Of a stretch of DNA of 64,000 bases, positions 1 through 8,799 are shown piece by piece. The position numbers were made by a program, and so were the translations under genes. The stretch spans positions 1 through 64,000 of the forward strand of contig NZ_LPNO01000016.1 of assembly GCF_001952855.1 (NCBI RefSeq). Reading direction: 5' to 3'. The notes under the pieces were generated by a model. The model ran no database searches. It had not been told where the DNA came from and worked only from the letters and a program-made list of their open reading frames with translations. Numbering within the stretch: the first letter of the stretch is position 1; each line of letters opens with the position of its first letter. This stretch comes from Pseudomonas sp. ATCC PTA-122608. GTDB taxonomy: Bacteria; Pseudomonadota; Gammaproteobacteria; Pseudomonadales; Pseudomonadaceae.

Positions 1-59
1 GCCCCATTCAGCCCGAGGCCGAACGCAGGTATTGCGGAGCGGGTAAACCGGCAGGACGC

Positions 60-265
60 CGGTTTAGCCGCGCCGGGCCATGGATGGCCCGTCGCGGCGG
101 CCCGCGGAGTAATGCCGGAGTGAGGGAACACCGAGCCTAGGCGAGGTGCCGACAGGCGGGGCAGAGCGTTTTGGTTACTTTTGCGCTTTTCAAAAGTGAC
201 CCGCTGTAAGAGCGGAACCCTAGGTGGCCGTTACCTAAATAACGGATATGTACCCCCCCAAAAAA
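60..265. repeat. Dispersed Pseudomonas intergenic repeat downstream of exbD
   Basis: The stretch with 'gaacaccgagcctaggcgag', 'ttttcaaaagtgacccgctg' and 'aacggatatgtacccccc' matches, from memory, a family of long dispersed intergenic repeats found many times in P. fluorescens-group genomes, usually just beyond the 3' end of a gene. It contains short dyads and no credible gene. A plus-strand open frame enters it but runs on antisense into exbD. Bases 1-60 and 266-327 hold nothing I recognise. Copy number cannot be verified from one window. Confidence 0.55.
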
Positions 266-327
266 GCCAAAAAAAAGGCCGCACCCTGCCAAGGAAACGG
301 CCAAAAAAATTGTCGAGGCATTTGAAA

Positions 328-729
328 CTAACGTGCAGTAATCACCGACAGCTTGGTAATCCCCGCGCGCTCGATAGACGCCATGGCTCGCGCCACTTCG
401 CCATAATTAACTCCATCGTCAGCCTGCAGTTGCACCCGAACATCCGGGTCCTTGGCCTTGGCCGACTGCAAGTTGAATTCCAGCAAATCCGGCTGGATTT
501 CATCCTTGTTGATAAACAGTTTGCCCGCAGCATCAATACTCACCACCAGCGGGTCTTTCTGCTCCACCGGCGCCACGGCCTCAGTCTTGGGCAGGTTGAT
601 CGGAATCGCATTGGTCAACAACGGCGCCGTGACGATAAACACCACCAGCAGCACCAACATCACATCCACCAACGGCGTGACGTTGATCTCACTCAGCACC
701 TCATCGCTGTCTTGCGTGGAGAAGGCCAT
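328..729 (-). CDS. exbD: Biopolymer transport protein ExbD (TonB energising complex)
   Basis: The 133-aa protein belongs to the ExbD/TolR family. A short cytoplasmic N-terminus with the family motif INVTPLVDVMLVLLVVF leads into one inner-membrane helix at about residues 15-40. The helix carries the conserved aspartate thought to sit in the proton path. The remaining ~90 residues form the periplasmic domain. It works with ExbB and TonB to pass the proton-motive force to outer-membrane receptors. It follows exbB with one base between them, so the two are surely cotranscribed from tonB. The TonB-dependent receptor at 5143-7491 is the nearest possible client. Confidence 0.93.
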   Translation of the reverse strand: MAFSTQDSDEVLSEINVTPLVDVMLVLLVVFIVTAPLLTNAIPINLPKTEAVAPVEQKDPLVVSIDAAGKLFINKDEIQPDLLEFNLQSAKAKDPDVRVQLQADDGVNYGEVARAMASIERAGITKLSVITAR

Positions 730-730
730 C

Positions 731-1453
731 TCAGGACGCCTCCTTCACTTTTTGCACGCCGCCCTGGGCACCGGCTTTGCTCAACGTCGGGTGCAGCAGC
801 ACACGGAACGAGTTCTTCTGTGCCAGGCTGTAGAAGTCATGGGCAAAGTCGTCCAGGTCCGCAGCCGTGAGTTTCAGGCGACGCAGGAAGTAGTTGTAAA
901 CCAGCACCGCCGGCACCGCGACGGCGATACCCACACCGGTGGCGACCAACGCGGCACCAATCGGCCCGGCCACGGTTTCGAGGCTGGCGGAGCCGGCGGC
1001 ACTGATGCCTTTCAAGGCTTCCATGATCCCCCAAACGGTACCGAACAGACCGATAAACGGCGACGTACTGCCGATACTCGCGACCACCGCCAGGCCCGTT
1101 TCCAGGGAGCGACGCTCACGCACAATTTGTTGGCGCAGTGCACGTTCGAGGCGGTCCTGATGATTGATCGCCTGGCTCAGGTCAGCAGCGTGTGGCGCCT
1201 CACCCACCTGAATCGCGGCGTAACCGGCCTGGGCCACACGAGCGGCAGCGCCCGGCTTGGTTTCAGCCAGTTCAGCGGCCGAATCCAGACTGGAGGCCGC
1301 CCAGAACTGTTTATGGAATTTGCGATCCTGGGACTTGAGGCGGCCGAACTGAACGCCCTTGAGCAGGGCCAGGCCCCAGGTGGCGACCGAAAAAACCACC
1401 AGCAGCCAGATCACCGCGCTTTCGATGGACTCAGTTGGAGATGCTAATGCCAT
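731..1453 (-). CDS. exbB: Biopolymer transport protein ExbB (MotA/TolQ/ExbB proton channel)
   Basis: The 240-aa inner-membrane protein has a first hydrophobic helix at about residues 10-30. Two more flank the conserved MotA/TolQ/ExbB core, seen in 'GLFGTVWGIMEAL' and 'GPIGAALVATGVGIAVAVPA'. ExbB forms the proton-conducting channel with ExbD that energises TonB. I chose the ATG at 1453 (protein start MALASPTES) because it has GAGGG eight bases upstream. An in-frame start 13 codons earlier lacks such a site. The gene lies between tonB and exbD in a three-gene unit. Confidence 0.93.
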   Translation of the reverse strand: MALASPTESIESAVIWLLVVFSVATWGLALLKGVQFGRLKSQDRKFHKQFWAASSLDSAAELAETKPGAAARVAQAGYAAIQVGEAPHAADLSQAINHQDRLERALRQQIVRERRSLETGLAVVASIGSTSPFIGLFGTVWGIMEALKGISAAGSASLETVAGPIGAALVATGVGIAVAVPAVLVYNYFLRRLKLTAADLDDFAHDFYSLAQKNSFRVLLHPTLSKAGAQGGVQKVKEAS

Positions 1454-1506
1454 GATGTTTTCCCTCTGTGCAGGTCGCGATGTGTCCGACACACCGCATC
1501 CAATAA

Positions 1507-2316
1507 TTAATGAATCTTAAAATCGATCGGTACGCTGACCCAGCCGTCCTGGGCCACATCGCCCTGCTTGGCCGGTACAAAACTCCAGCGCTTCACGGCA
1601 GCCAGTGCGGCTTCGTCGAGCTGCTGGCGACCACTGCTTTTCTGAATCTGGATCTCACCCGGTTTGCCGGTAGCCAACACATGCACCCGCAACAACACCG
1701 TGCCTTCCCAACCCCGGCGCTGGGCCAGTGACGGGTATTCGGGCGCCGGGTTCTTCAGGTACGCGGCGTTGGCCGAGGCCGGTGTTACCGGCGCTGGCGC
1801 AGGCGGTGCGGGTGCTGGAGCCGGTGGCGCAGGTACAGGCGGTGCGGGCGGCTGCTCGGCGACCGGTTTCGGTGCGGGCTTGGGCACAGGCTTCGGTACC
1901 GGCTTGGGTTTCGGAATCTTTTTCGGCGCCGGCTTGGCGGCCAATTCATCAACCACCGGTGGCGGTGGCTCGACAACCGGTGGTGGCGGCGGTGGCGGCA
2001 CGGGCGGTGGCGGCTCCACAACCGGCGGCGCCGGCTGGGAAAATTCGATCGTCATTGGCGGAATTTCCGGCGGCACAATCGGCAGCACCGGGGTTGGCTT
2101 CTGGCTGACCCAATAGATCACCGCACCATGCAAGGCCAACGCGAGAATCCCCAACAGGATCGCTTCACGCCGACTCAACACACCCTTGGGGGTTTTCTGC
2201 GTACGCAACTGCCCCAACGGCGCGCGGTGCGGCCGGCCAAGGTCAACCAACTCACCACCCGGTGCGTGGCGCCACTGCGCCTCTTGTGCACTGGCGGCGG
2301 TCTGGACATTGCCCAT
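1507..2316 (-). CDS. tonB: TonB energy transducer
   Basis: The 269-aa protein has an N-terminal cytoplasmic extension of about 48 residues before the single membrane helix (about 50-70, with His in the helix as usual for TonB). A long Pro-rich periplasmic spacer follows (about 75-180, with runs of Pro-Pro and repeated Lys-Pro pairs). The C-terminal TonB domain contains 'YPSLAQRRGWEGTVLLRVHV'. It transmits energy from ExbB/ExbD to outer-membrane receptors. GGGGAG lies eight bases before the ATG. The N-terminal extension is the Pseudomonas style of TonB. A strong hairpin with a T-run lies only 26 bases upstream of the start. Confidence 0.93.
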   Translation of the reverse strand: MGNVQTAASAQEAQWRHAPGGELVDLGRPHRAPLGQLRTQKTPKGVLSRREAILLGILALALHGAVIYWVSQKPTPVLPIVPPEIPPMTIEFSQPAPPVVEPPPPVPPPPPPPVVEPPPPVVDELAAKPAPKKIPKPKPVPKPVPKPAPKPVAEQPPAPPVPAPPAPAPAPPAPAPVTPASANAAYLKNPAPEYPSLAQRRGWEGTVLLRVHVLATGKPGEIQIQKSSGRQQLDEAALAAVKRWSFVPAKQGDVAQDGWVSVPIDFKIH

Positions 2317-2341
2317 TGATTAACTCCCCTGCGGTCTTAAG

Positions 2342-2377
2342 CAAAAAAACCGACGGGCCTGCCTTGGCGGCCGTCGA
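2342..2377 (-). terminator. Rho-independent terminator of the LysR gene, or tonB attenuator
   Basis: Read on the minus strand, an imperfect GC stem (GACGGCCGCC pairing with GGCAGGCCCGTC) is followed by seven T. It lies between the LysR stop at 2557 and the tonB start at 2316. It can terminate the LysR transcript, but it is so close to tonB that a tonB promoter has almost no room downstream of it. The remaining gap to 2556 is AT-rich between 2400 and 2460 and holds no gene. Confidence 0.7.
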
Positions 2378-2556
2378 GGGCTGAATCATCGGGGCCAGAC
2401 GCTTATCTCTTAAAGTAATCTTTAAAGTTATAGATAGATCCAAATTGAATAACCGAAACATCCAGATACGCCAAAGCCACGGCCTGCGCGGGCTGGCGCC
2501 GAGGCGTAAAATCCGAATGCTTTTGAGGCATACAAAATATTCGCTGAAGGCATGGC

Positions 2557-3408
2557 TCAGCGGGGATTGCTGGCACATAAATCCTGCAATTGGCGCAGCA
2601 ACGCCTGCCCCGCCGCGCCCAGACCATTGCGGCCATACAGCGCCAGCCGCACACCCTGCACCGCCGGCAAACCGCTGTCTGCGCCCAACACCACATGCCC
2701 GGGCTGCACGACCCGCACCGGCAGCAAACTGATTCCCAGCCCCGCCGCCACCGCCGAACACACGCTGGCCAGGCTCGCGCTGGAATAACCGATGCGCCAG
2801 CGCCAGCCACCCACCTCCAAGTGATGCAACATTTCATTGCGATACAGGCCACCGGCAGGAAACGCCACCAGCGGCAACGGATCACGTCCCAGAGAGGGCG
2901 CACTGCGGCTGTCGACCCAGCACAACGGCTCTGGCCAAGACGCCAGGCAGTCATCACTGTCGCCCATTTGCTTGACCAGCAGCACGTCGAATTCACCGCC
3001 GCGATAATCCCGCAGCAACTCCGGCCCCAAGCCGCTGGTGACCTCCAGGCGCACCCGTGGATAAGCCTGCACAAACGCCGACAGCAATGGCATCAAGCGC
3101 TCAGCCGCAAAGTCCTCGGGCACCGCGAGGCGCAGCACGCCATCGCTCTGCTGGTTGATCAGCACGTCAGCCGCCTCTTCGTGCAGCGCCAGGATGCGCC
3201 GCGCATAAGCCAGCAAGCGTTCACCCTCCACCGTGGCCACCACGCGACGCTGATCACGGTCGAGCACCTGGCTGCCGAGTGCGTCTTCGAGGCGGCGGAT
3301 CTGTTGGCTGACCGTGGACTGGGTCAAATGCAGGCGCTCAGCCGCTCGGGTGAAATTGCCGCAATCGACGACGGCGACAAAGCTGCGCAACAACACGGGA
3401 TCGAACAT
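2557..3408 (-). CDS. LysR-family transcriptional regulator
   Basis: The 283-aa protein has a standard LysR winged helix-turn-helix in residues 1-60 ('LRSFVAVVDCGNFTRAAERL', 'TQSTVSQQIRRLE'). A periplasmic-binding-like effector domain follows. I chose the start MFDPVLL at 3408; a longer open frame adds 24 residues that fit no LysR N-terminus. It is divergent from the deaminase/MFS pair with a 105-bp shared spacer, so it probably controls them. The inducer is unknown. The same pairing of a regulator with a purine-type deaminase and a carrier suggests nitrogenous-base or amine catabolism, which is inference. Confidence 0.88.
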   Translation of the reverse strand: MFDPVLLRSFVAVVDCGNFTRAAERLHLTQSTVSQQIRRLEDALGSQVLDRDQRRVVATVEGERLLAYARRILALHEEAADVLINQQSDGVLRLAVPEDFAAERLMPLLSAFVQAYPRVRLEVTSGLGPELLRDYRGGEFDVLLVKQMGDSDDCLASWPEPLCWVDSRSAPSLGRDPLPLVAFPAGGLYRNEMLHHLEVGGWRWRIGYSSASLASVCSAVAAGLGISLLPVRVVQPGHVVLGADSGLPAVQGVRLALYGRNGLGAAGQALLRQLQDLCASNPR

Positions 3409-3513
3409 GGGCTCACCATTCCATTTGCCACTGATTGGCATGGTTATATTTAATTTCAGAATACTCCGGCGGCTGCCCATACTTCACGCCTCATTGCGCA
3501 CGAGGGCTTTTCC

Positions 3514-3975
3514 ATGACTGACGATCAGCAGCATCTGCATCACGCCGTGCAACTGGCCAAGGCCAACGTGGCAGCCGGTGGCCGCCCGTTTGGTGCGGTC
3601 CTGGTGCGCGACGGCAAGGTGCTCGTGGAAGCGGTCAACGAAATCCACTTGAGCCAGGACCTCACCGCCCACGCCGAGATGCTCGCCATCCGCGCCGCCA
3701 GCCAACAACTCGGCCCGCGCCTGGAAGGCTGCGTGATCTACGCCAGCGGCCAGCCCTGCCCGATGTGCCTGAGTGCGATGTACCTGTGCGGCGTGTCCCG
3801 CGTGGTATTCGCCGCCAGCAACGAAGTGGCAGCACCTTTTGGCCTGTCGACAGCGGCGATCTACCAGCAAATGACGTTGCCTTTGGCGGAGCAAAAATTG
3901 CCCGTGCAGCATCTGCCACAGGCGGCGATGCAAGCCCTTTACGGTGAATGGCAGGCCCTGCATGACGCTGAATAA
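3514..3975 (+). CDS. Cytidine/guanine deaminase-family zinc hydrolase
   Basis: The 153-aa protein carries the zinc deaminase signature: HAE at residues 53-55 and PCPMC at 81-85, giving one His and two Cys zinc ligands and Glu55 as proton shuttle. Length and sequence order fit the guanine deaminase (GuaD)/tRNA adenosine deaminase branch. The motif alone does not separate guanine, cytosine or other substrates. The genome's true tRNA deaminase TadA normally sits elsewhere. The stop overlaps the start of the downstream transporter by 14 bases, so transport and deamination are probably coupled. Confidence 0.85.
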   Translation: MTDDQQHLHHAVQLAKANVAAGGRPFGAVLVRDGKVLVEAVNEIHLSQDLTAHAEMLAIRAASQQLGPRLEGCVIYASGQPCPMCLSAMYLCGVSRVVFAASNEVAAPFGLSTAAIYQQMTLPLAEQKLPVQHLPQAAMQALYGEWQALHDAE

Positions 3976-5146
3976 TTCGTTCGCCGGCAAACTCGCCGGC
4001 TGGGGTTTGCTGGTAGTGCTGGGCCTGAACCTGCGGCCCATCCTCAGCTCCATCAGCCCATTGCTGGGGGAAATCCGCTTGGCCACCGGGCTGAGTTTCC
4101 AGAGCAGCGCCCTGCTCACCAGTCTGCCAGTGATTTGCATGGGGCTGGTGGCGTTGGTGGGTGTGCGCCTGGAGGCGAAGCTGGGAGAACGTCGCGGGAT
4201 CGCCCTGGGTTTGATGATGATCCTGCTGGCGTGCCTCGCACGCTGGCTGTTTGGCCAGGCGCCGGCGTTGCTGGCCACGGCATTGTTCGGCGGCGCGGGT
4301 GTGGCGCTGATCCAGGCGCTGGTGCCGGCGATGATCAAGCGCCAGTTTCACCAGCGCGTGCCGCTGGCGATGGGGGTTTACTCGGCGTCGCTGATGGGCG
4401 GCGGTGGATTGGCGGCGCTGCTCAGCCCGTTGGTGGCGGGGCATTTCCAGCACTGGCAGGCGGGGCTCGGGATCTGGCTGCTACCGGCCCTGGGCGCGCT
4501 GTTGCTGTGGGCGTGGCTGCCATTGGGCGCGGCGAAAAACCCGCAGGTGACAGCGCCGTTCCAGGGCCTGCGCAACCGTCGGGCGTGGTTGCTGGCGCTG
4601 TATTTCGGCCTGGTGAATTGCGGCTACATGAGCATGGTCGCGTGGTTGCCGGCCTACTATCAGCAGCTGGGTTGGGACGTATTGCCCAGTGGTTCGCTGC
4701 TGGCGTTCATGACGATCTTCCAGGTGATCGCCGCGCTGTTGATGCCCGCCCTGGCGCAACGCGGCATTGATCGTCGGCCGCTGCTGAGCATCAGCCTGCT
4801 GGCCCAGACCGTGGGCTATATCGGCCTGCTGGCAGCGCCGCTGGAATTCCCGCACCTGTGGGTGGCGTTGATCGGCTTCGGCCTTGGGGCGTGTTTTGCC
4901 CTGAGCCTGCTGCTGACCCTGGATCACCGCCGCGACCCTCGGGAAGCCGGCCAGCTGGCGGCGTTCGTCCAGGGCGTGGGCTTTTTGATCAACGCCATCT
5001 CGCCATGGCTGACTGGCTGGCTGCGGGAACTGACCGGCAGTTTCGTCAGCGCCTGGCTGGTGCTGACGCTGACGGTGGTGGCGATGCTGATACTCACGCG
5101 GGTGTTCAGCCCGGCGACTTATCGCCCCGCTCCCGTGGCGGCCTAG
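3962..5146 (+). CDS. MFS transporter, CynX/NimT-like
   Basis: The 394-aa, 12-helix major facilitator protein starts MTLNNSF and has the CynX-family opening 'LLVVLGLNLRPILSSISPLL' (residues ~16-35). Other members are cyanate, 2-nitroimidazole or purine-like carriers. I chose the ATG at 3962 inside the end of the deaminase gene. A GTG six codons upstream would also be open but has no better ribosome site. The 3' end overlaps the convergent receptor gene by four bases. Coexpression with the deaminase suggests import of its substrate or export of its product. Confidence 0.85.
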   Translation: MTLNNSFAGKLAGWGLLVVLGLNLRPILSSISPLLGEIRLATGLSFQSSALLTSLPVICMGLVALVGVRLEAKLGERRGIALGLMMILLACLARWLFGQAPALLATALFGGAGVALIQALVPAMIKRQFHQRVPLAMGVYSASLMGGGGLAALLSPLVAGHFQHWQAGLGIWLLPALGALLLWAWLPLGAAKNPQVTAPFQGLRNRRAWLLALYFGLVNCGYMSMVAWLPAYYQQLGWDVLPSGSLLAFMTIFQVIAALLMPALAQRGIDRRPLLSISLLAQTVGYIGLLAAPLEFPHLWVALIGFGLGACFALSLLLTLDHRRDPREAGQLAAFVQGVGFLINAISPWLTGWLRELTGSFVSAWLVLTLTVVAMLILTRVFSPATYRPAPVAA

Positions 5147-7491
5147 AAGTCGTAACGCCCGGTCACCCCAAGCGTGCGCGGGGTGCCCAACAGCCCTTCA
5201 TACCCCCCGTTACCGCCGGTCCACAGGGTGGTGTAGTAGGTCTTGTCGAACGCGTTCTTCAGCCACAACGACACGTCCCACTGCCCCTGCTGGTAGTTAC
5301 CCCGCAGGCCGGTGGAGAGGTTGACCACCGCGTAGGCCGGGATCTGCCCGTAATCGGAATCCTCCACCGTGCCCACGGCCTTAGAGCGGAACGCATAGCT
5401 GGCGGTGACGTAGGGTTCGAAGCCGTTATCCAGGTTCCATTTGTATTCGCCATTGGCGTTGGCGATCCACTTCGAAGCGCCCACCACTTGGTGGCCACTC
5501 AAGTCGCACGAAGCCGGCGCGCCCGGGCGCAGGCTGACTTCCGGCGGGCACGGCGCATCTTTGTACGACAGGTACTGCACGTCGTTGTACGAGCCGTTGA
5601 TGTTGAGCGTCAGGCCCTTGATCGGGATAAGCGTGCTCTCCACCTCCACGCCCCGTGAGCGCACCGAGCCGGCGTTGGTCAGGTACTGCACGCGGTTGCT
5701 GTCGTCGTAGGCGTTGGTCTGGTAGCCGTTGACCTGGGTCCAGAACAGGTTGGCGTTGAGTTGCAGGCGGCGGTCCCACAGGGTGCTTTTGAACCCCAAT
5801 TCGGCATTGTTGGCGCGCTCGGTACCGATCAACAGCGAGTCCGGCCCGGCCGTGGGTGCGGAGCCGACCGCCAGGTTGACCCCGCCGGATTTCTCGCCAT
5901 GGGACAAGGTGGCGTAGCCCAGCAGGTCGTCGTTGAAGCGATAGCTGAGGTTCAACAAGCCGGACGGGCTGGTGCTGTATTGGTTGAGGTCGCCGGAGTC
6001 ATATGCCCCCGTTCGACCGCGTCGTGCAGTGGCCGCCGCACCGGTGACTGCGTCGCCGCCAAGGGGTGCGTTGCGCGTGACCCAGGCACTTTTCTGTTCA
6101 TAGGTACCCCGCAGGCCGGCGGTGAAGTCCAGGCGCTCGGTCAGGTGCCAGGTGCCTTGGGCGAACAGCGCAAAACTGTCGGTGCGGATATGCCCGTTGC
6201 CCACGCTGCTGACGTTGTTCAAGGCGCCCGTGGGCGTGCCGTTCCAGATGTCGGCCTTGGGCCCGTAATAGGCGAAGGATTTGTTGTCCAGGTCGGAGCC
6301 GAAGTAGTAGGCGCCGAGCACGTAATCGAAGAAGCCACCGGTGGGCGAGGCCAGGCGAAATTCCTGGGACCACTGCTTGTCTTCCACCGACACGCCGGCG
6401 TTGTAGGAGGCCGGTACATTGAGACCGTCGTCGTTGCGCGGGGTGAAATTCCACCAGCGGTACGAGCTGACTGAGGTCAGGGTGAAGTCGCTGGGCAGCG
6501 TCCAGTTGGCTTCCAGCGAAGTGCCGCCCTGAAACACGGTGACGTGCTGGTCGCTGTCAAGGTTGACCTTGCGGTGCGTGCCGTCGACCAGGGTCGCGCC
6601 TGCCGCCGCCGCCCGCGATTGATACAGGTTGGTGCCATTGATGGTCGGCCCGGTGCTGTACAGCACGCGGGTGCCGGCGCTGGAGTCCTCTTCGTTGTAG
6701 TCGCCGATCCAGCGCAGGTTGAAGGTGTCGCTGGGCTTGTACAGCAGTTGCCCGCGAAAGCCCTGGCGTGAACCGCCATTGAGGTCGTGGCCGTCGTACT
6801 CGTTCTTGATGTCGCCGTCGCTGCGGGTGCGGTACGCGGAAAAACGGCCCGCCAGATCCTCGGTCAGCGGGCCGGAAATCGTGCCCTTGGTCTGGAAGTA
6901 ACCGTCCTCGCCCAGTGACGTTTCAATGCTGCGCTCCGGAGTAAAACTCGGCGCACGGGTGCTGATATTGATCACCCCAGCGGTGGTGTTCTTGCCGAAC
7001 AACGTGCCTTGGGGGCCGCGCAGAACCTCGAGCTGTTCGATGTCCATCAAGTCGAACACGGCCATCCCCGGCCGCCCCAGGTACACGTTGTCGATGTACA
7101 GCCCCACACTGCCTTCCAGGCCGTCACTGGCCGGGTTGTTCCCCAGCCCGCGAATCGACACGCTGGACTGGCGCGCATGCATGTAGGCGACGTTGACGCT
7201 GGGCACCAGTTGCTGCAAATCCTGAATCCGGTAGACCCGCTGGCTCTCCAGGGCCTGGCCGCCGATCACGCTCATGGGCGTGGGCACGTCCTGGGCACTT
7301 TCGGTACGCCGCCGCGCCGTCACCGTGACCGTTTCCAACTGTCCACTGGCGTTCTCACCCTTGGGCGCCGGCGCGGGCTCATCGGCCGCCTGGCTGCTGG
7401 ACCAACCGGCACTGCCCGCCAGCAACAACGCCATCGGCAGGCGTTTAAGGCGCCAGGGAGAGGGAGGGACAGCGCGATTCAACAGGCTCAT
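5143..7491 (-). CDS. TonB-dependent outer-membrane receptor, probable sulfate-ester receptor (SftP-like)
   Basis: The 782-aa protein has a signal peptide (cleavage near residue 36, after SSSQA). A TonB-box-like 'ETVTVTARR' follows near residue 53, then a plug domain ('NVAYMHARQSSVSIRGLGNN', 'VLRGPQGTLFGKNTTAGVIN'). A 22-strand-type barrel ends in the usual aromatic residue (RYDF). GGAG lies six bases before the ATG. The gene is divergent from a LysR regulator and sits in a sulfate-ester gene block. P. putida S-313 has the analogous receptor/regulator pair sftP/sftR. The sequence proves a TonB-dependent receptor; the substrate comes from context only. Confidence 0.9.
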   Translation of the reverse strand: MSLLNRAVPPSPWRLKRLPMALLLAGSAGWSSSQAADEPAPAPKGENASGQLETVTVTARRRTESAQDVPTPMSVIGGQALESQRVYRIQDLQQLVPSVNVAYMHARQSSVSIRGLGNNPASDGLEGSVGLYIDNVYLGRPGMAVFDLMDIEQLEVLRGPQGTLFGKNTTAGVINISTRAPSFTPERSIETSLGEDGYFQTKGTISGPLTEDLAGRFSAYRTRSDGDIKNEYDGHDLNGGSRQGFRGQLLYKPSDTFNLRWIGDYNEEDSSAGTRVLYSTGPTINGTNLYQSRAAAAGATLVDGTHRKVNLDSDQHVTVFQGGTSLEANWTLPSDFTLTSVSSYRWWNFTPRNDDGLNVPASYNAGVSVEDKQWSQEFRLASPTGGFFDYVLGAYYFGSDLDNKSFAYYGPKADIWNGTPTGALNNVSSVGNGHIRTDSFALFAQGTWHLTERLDFTAGLRGTYEQKSAWVTRNAPLGGDAVTGAAATARRGRTGAYDSGDLNQYSTSPSGLLNLSYRFNDDLLGYATLSHGEKSGGVNLAVGSAPTAGPDSLLIGTERANNAELGFKSTLWDRRLQLNANLFWTQVNGYQTNAYDDSNRVQYLTNAGSVRSRGVEVESTLIPIKGLTLNINGSYNDVQYLSYKDAPCPPEVSLRPGAPASCDLSGHQVVGASKWIANANGEYKWNLDNGFEPYVTASYAFRSKAVGTVEDSDYGQIPAYAVVNLSTGLRGNYQQGQWDVSLWLKNAFDKTYYTTLWTGGNGGYEGLLGTPRTLGVTGRYDF

Positions 7492-7563
7492 AAGCGGCTC
7501 CGGTGTCAGGAAATACGCTGGATCGCATATTCCTAAAGGCTATTTATTTATGTTTTTACAAAC

Positions 7564-7646
7564 ATTTACTGCATAAGAGATAGCCTTTATAAGGAGTCGA
7601 CCTAATGCATAGCCAATGCATTTCCCCGATATTTTCAATGTGAAAA
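7564..7646. promoter_or_regulatory. Divergent control region with ATGCA/TGCAT half-sites
   Basis: Between the receptor (minus) and LysR (plus) genes the sequence holds 'ATTTACTGCATAAG' at 7564-7577 and two ATGCAT words at 7605-7621 (ATGCATAGCCAATGCAT). A third ATGCAT covers the LysR start codon itself. The same words recur before the sulfatase, atsK, the second LysR gene and atsB. They are candidate LysR-type operators; this is inference from recurrence. Confidence 0.45.
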
Positions 7647-8591
7647 ATGCATATCGACCTGCGCCAACTTCGCCACTTCATCGCTCTTGCCGAGCAACGC
7701 AGTTTTGTCGCGGCAGCGGTGACCGTGAACCTGTCGCAATCGGCCTTCAGCCGCAGCATCCAGGCGCTGGAACTCAGCGCCGGTTGCCAGCTGGTAGACC
7801 GTGGCCGCAAGGACCTGGCGCCGACCAAACAAGGCCAGGTGCTACTCGAACATGCGCGGCGGCTGGTCAGCGGCGCCCAGCAACTGGCGAATGAGATCAG
7901 CCAGTTCAACGGGCTGGAGGCGGGTGAGCTGCGCTTCGGTTGCGGCCCGGCGCCAGCGGCAGGTTTGATCCCGAGGGCCATCGGCAGTTTTATCGGGCGC
8001 TACCCCAAGGCCCGGGTGCAGTTCCAGGTGGACGACTGGCAAAGCCTGAGCAAGCGCCTGCTCAGCGAAGAGTTCGAATTTTTCGTCGCCGACACCCGGC
8101 ATTTCGAGGCCCACCCGGATTACCAGACCCACCGCTTGCGCCCGCGCAAATGGCACTTCTGCTGCCGCGCCGGGCACCCGTTGGCGGAGCTGGAAAGCGT
8201 GACTGCCGCCGAGCTGATGAGCTATCCGCTGGCGGTGACGATTCGCCCGCCGAACCTGCGCAAGGTCATCGTCGACCTCAGCGGCCGACCCGACTACACG
8301 CCCAACGTCGAATGCGAAAACGGCTACAGCCTGCTGGGCGTGGTGCTGCGTTCGGACGCTATCGGCATCGTCAGCGCCAACAGCGACGTACTGCACATGG
8401 CCCGTGGCGAGCTGGTGTGCCTGCGAATTGAAGGTTTGGCGGAAGACCTGGAGGAGCGCTACACCCGCTATGGGATTGTCAGTCGTGCGGGGTATCGGCT
8501 GTCACCGCTGGCGGAGGCGATGATCGAGCAGATCAAGGTGATTGATGAGCAGGATGAAGAGGTGTGCGCGCTGGAGAATTTTGCTGTCTGA
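7647..8591 (+). CDS. LysR-family regulator of the sulfate-ester block (SftR-like paralogue 1)
   Basis: The 314-aa LysR protein has its helix-turn-helix at residues ~1-62 ('QLRHFIALAEQRSFVAAAV', 'SQSAFSRSIQALE') and an effector domain marked by 'GELRFGCGPAPA'. It is clearly paralogous to the LysR protein at 11635-12555; the same motifs align along the whole length. It is divergent from the receptor gene and lies upstream of the sulfatase. SftR of P. putida, which activates sulfate-ester genes under sulfate limitation, is the likely functional model. Either paralogue could be the true counterpart, so no symbol is given. Confidence 0.88.
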   Translation: MHIDLRQLRHFIALAEQRSFVAAAVTVNLSQSAFSRSIQALELSAGCQLVDRGRKDLAPTKQGQVLLEHARRLVSGAQQLANEISQFNGLEAGELRFGCGPAPAAGLIPRAIGSFIGRYPKARVQFQVDDWQSLSKRLLSEEFEFFVADTRHFEAHPDYQTHRLRPRKWHFCCRAGHPLAELESVTAAELMSYPLAVTIRPPNLRKVIVDLSGRPDYTPNVECENGYSLLGVVLRSDAIGIVSANSDVLHMARGELVCLRIEGLAEDLEERYTRYGIVSRAGYRLSPLAEAMIEQIKVIDEQDEEVCALENFAV

Positions 8592-8597
8592 GCGACC

Positions 8598-8690
8598 GCC
8601 TTCGCGAGCAAGCCCGCTCCCACACTTCACCGCGTACATCCTGTAGAAACGCGATCGAATGTGGGAGCGGGCTTGCTCGCGAAAGCGTTA
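8598..8690. repeat. REP pair (inverted)
   Basis: Two copies of the P. fluorescens REP sequence lie in inverted orientation: 'tcgcgagcaagcccgctccc' at 8602-8621 and 'gggagcgggcttgctcgcga' near 8662-8681. They are separated by about 40 bp and form a REPIN-like element between the LysR and sulfatase genes. Confidence 0.85.
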
Positions 8691-8702
8691 GTCGCCAAAC
8701 AA

Positions 8703-8717
8703 ATGCACTCACTGCAT
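8703..8717. promoter_or_regulatory. Candidate operator ATGC-N7-GCAT before the sulfatase
   Basis: ATGCACTCACTGCAT is a perfect dyad with four-base arms and a seven-base centre, about 85 bases before the sulfatase start. It is followed by 'aaaaccc' and another AAATGCA at 8732-8738. The identical architecture (ATGC, seven bases, GCAT) recurs at 13745-13759 before atsB. Confidence 0.45.
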
Positions 8718-8799
8718 AAAACCCATTCCCCAAATGCACTTGCTTCAAGGCCCGCCAAGCGGCGAAATCGTTCGCCTGTCCTCCGTTCGGTGAAGCCTC

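Noticed and set aside
181..330. Gene starting in the repeat upstream of exbD's end
   Set aside because: The peptide (KVTRCKSGTLGGRYLNNGY) is the translation of a dispersed intergenic repeat and continues antisense into exbD.
452..1447. Long plus-strand open frame (331 codons) across exbD and exbB
   Set aside because: It is antisense to two strongly conserved genes, and its translation has no family-like sequence. High-GC bias opens such frames.
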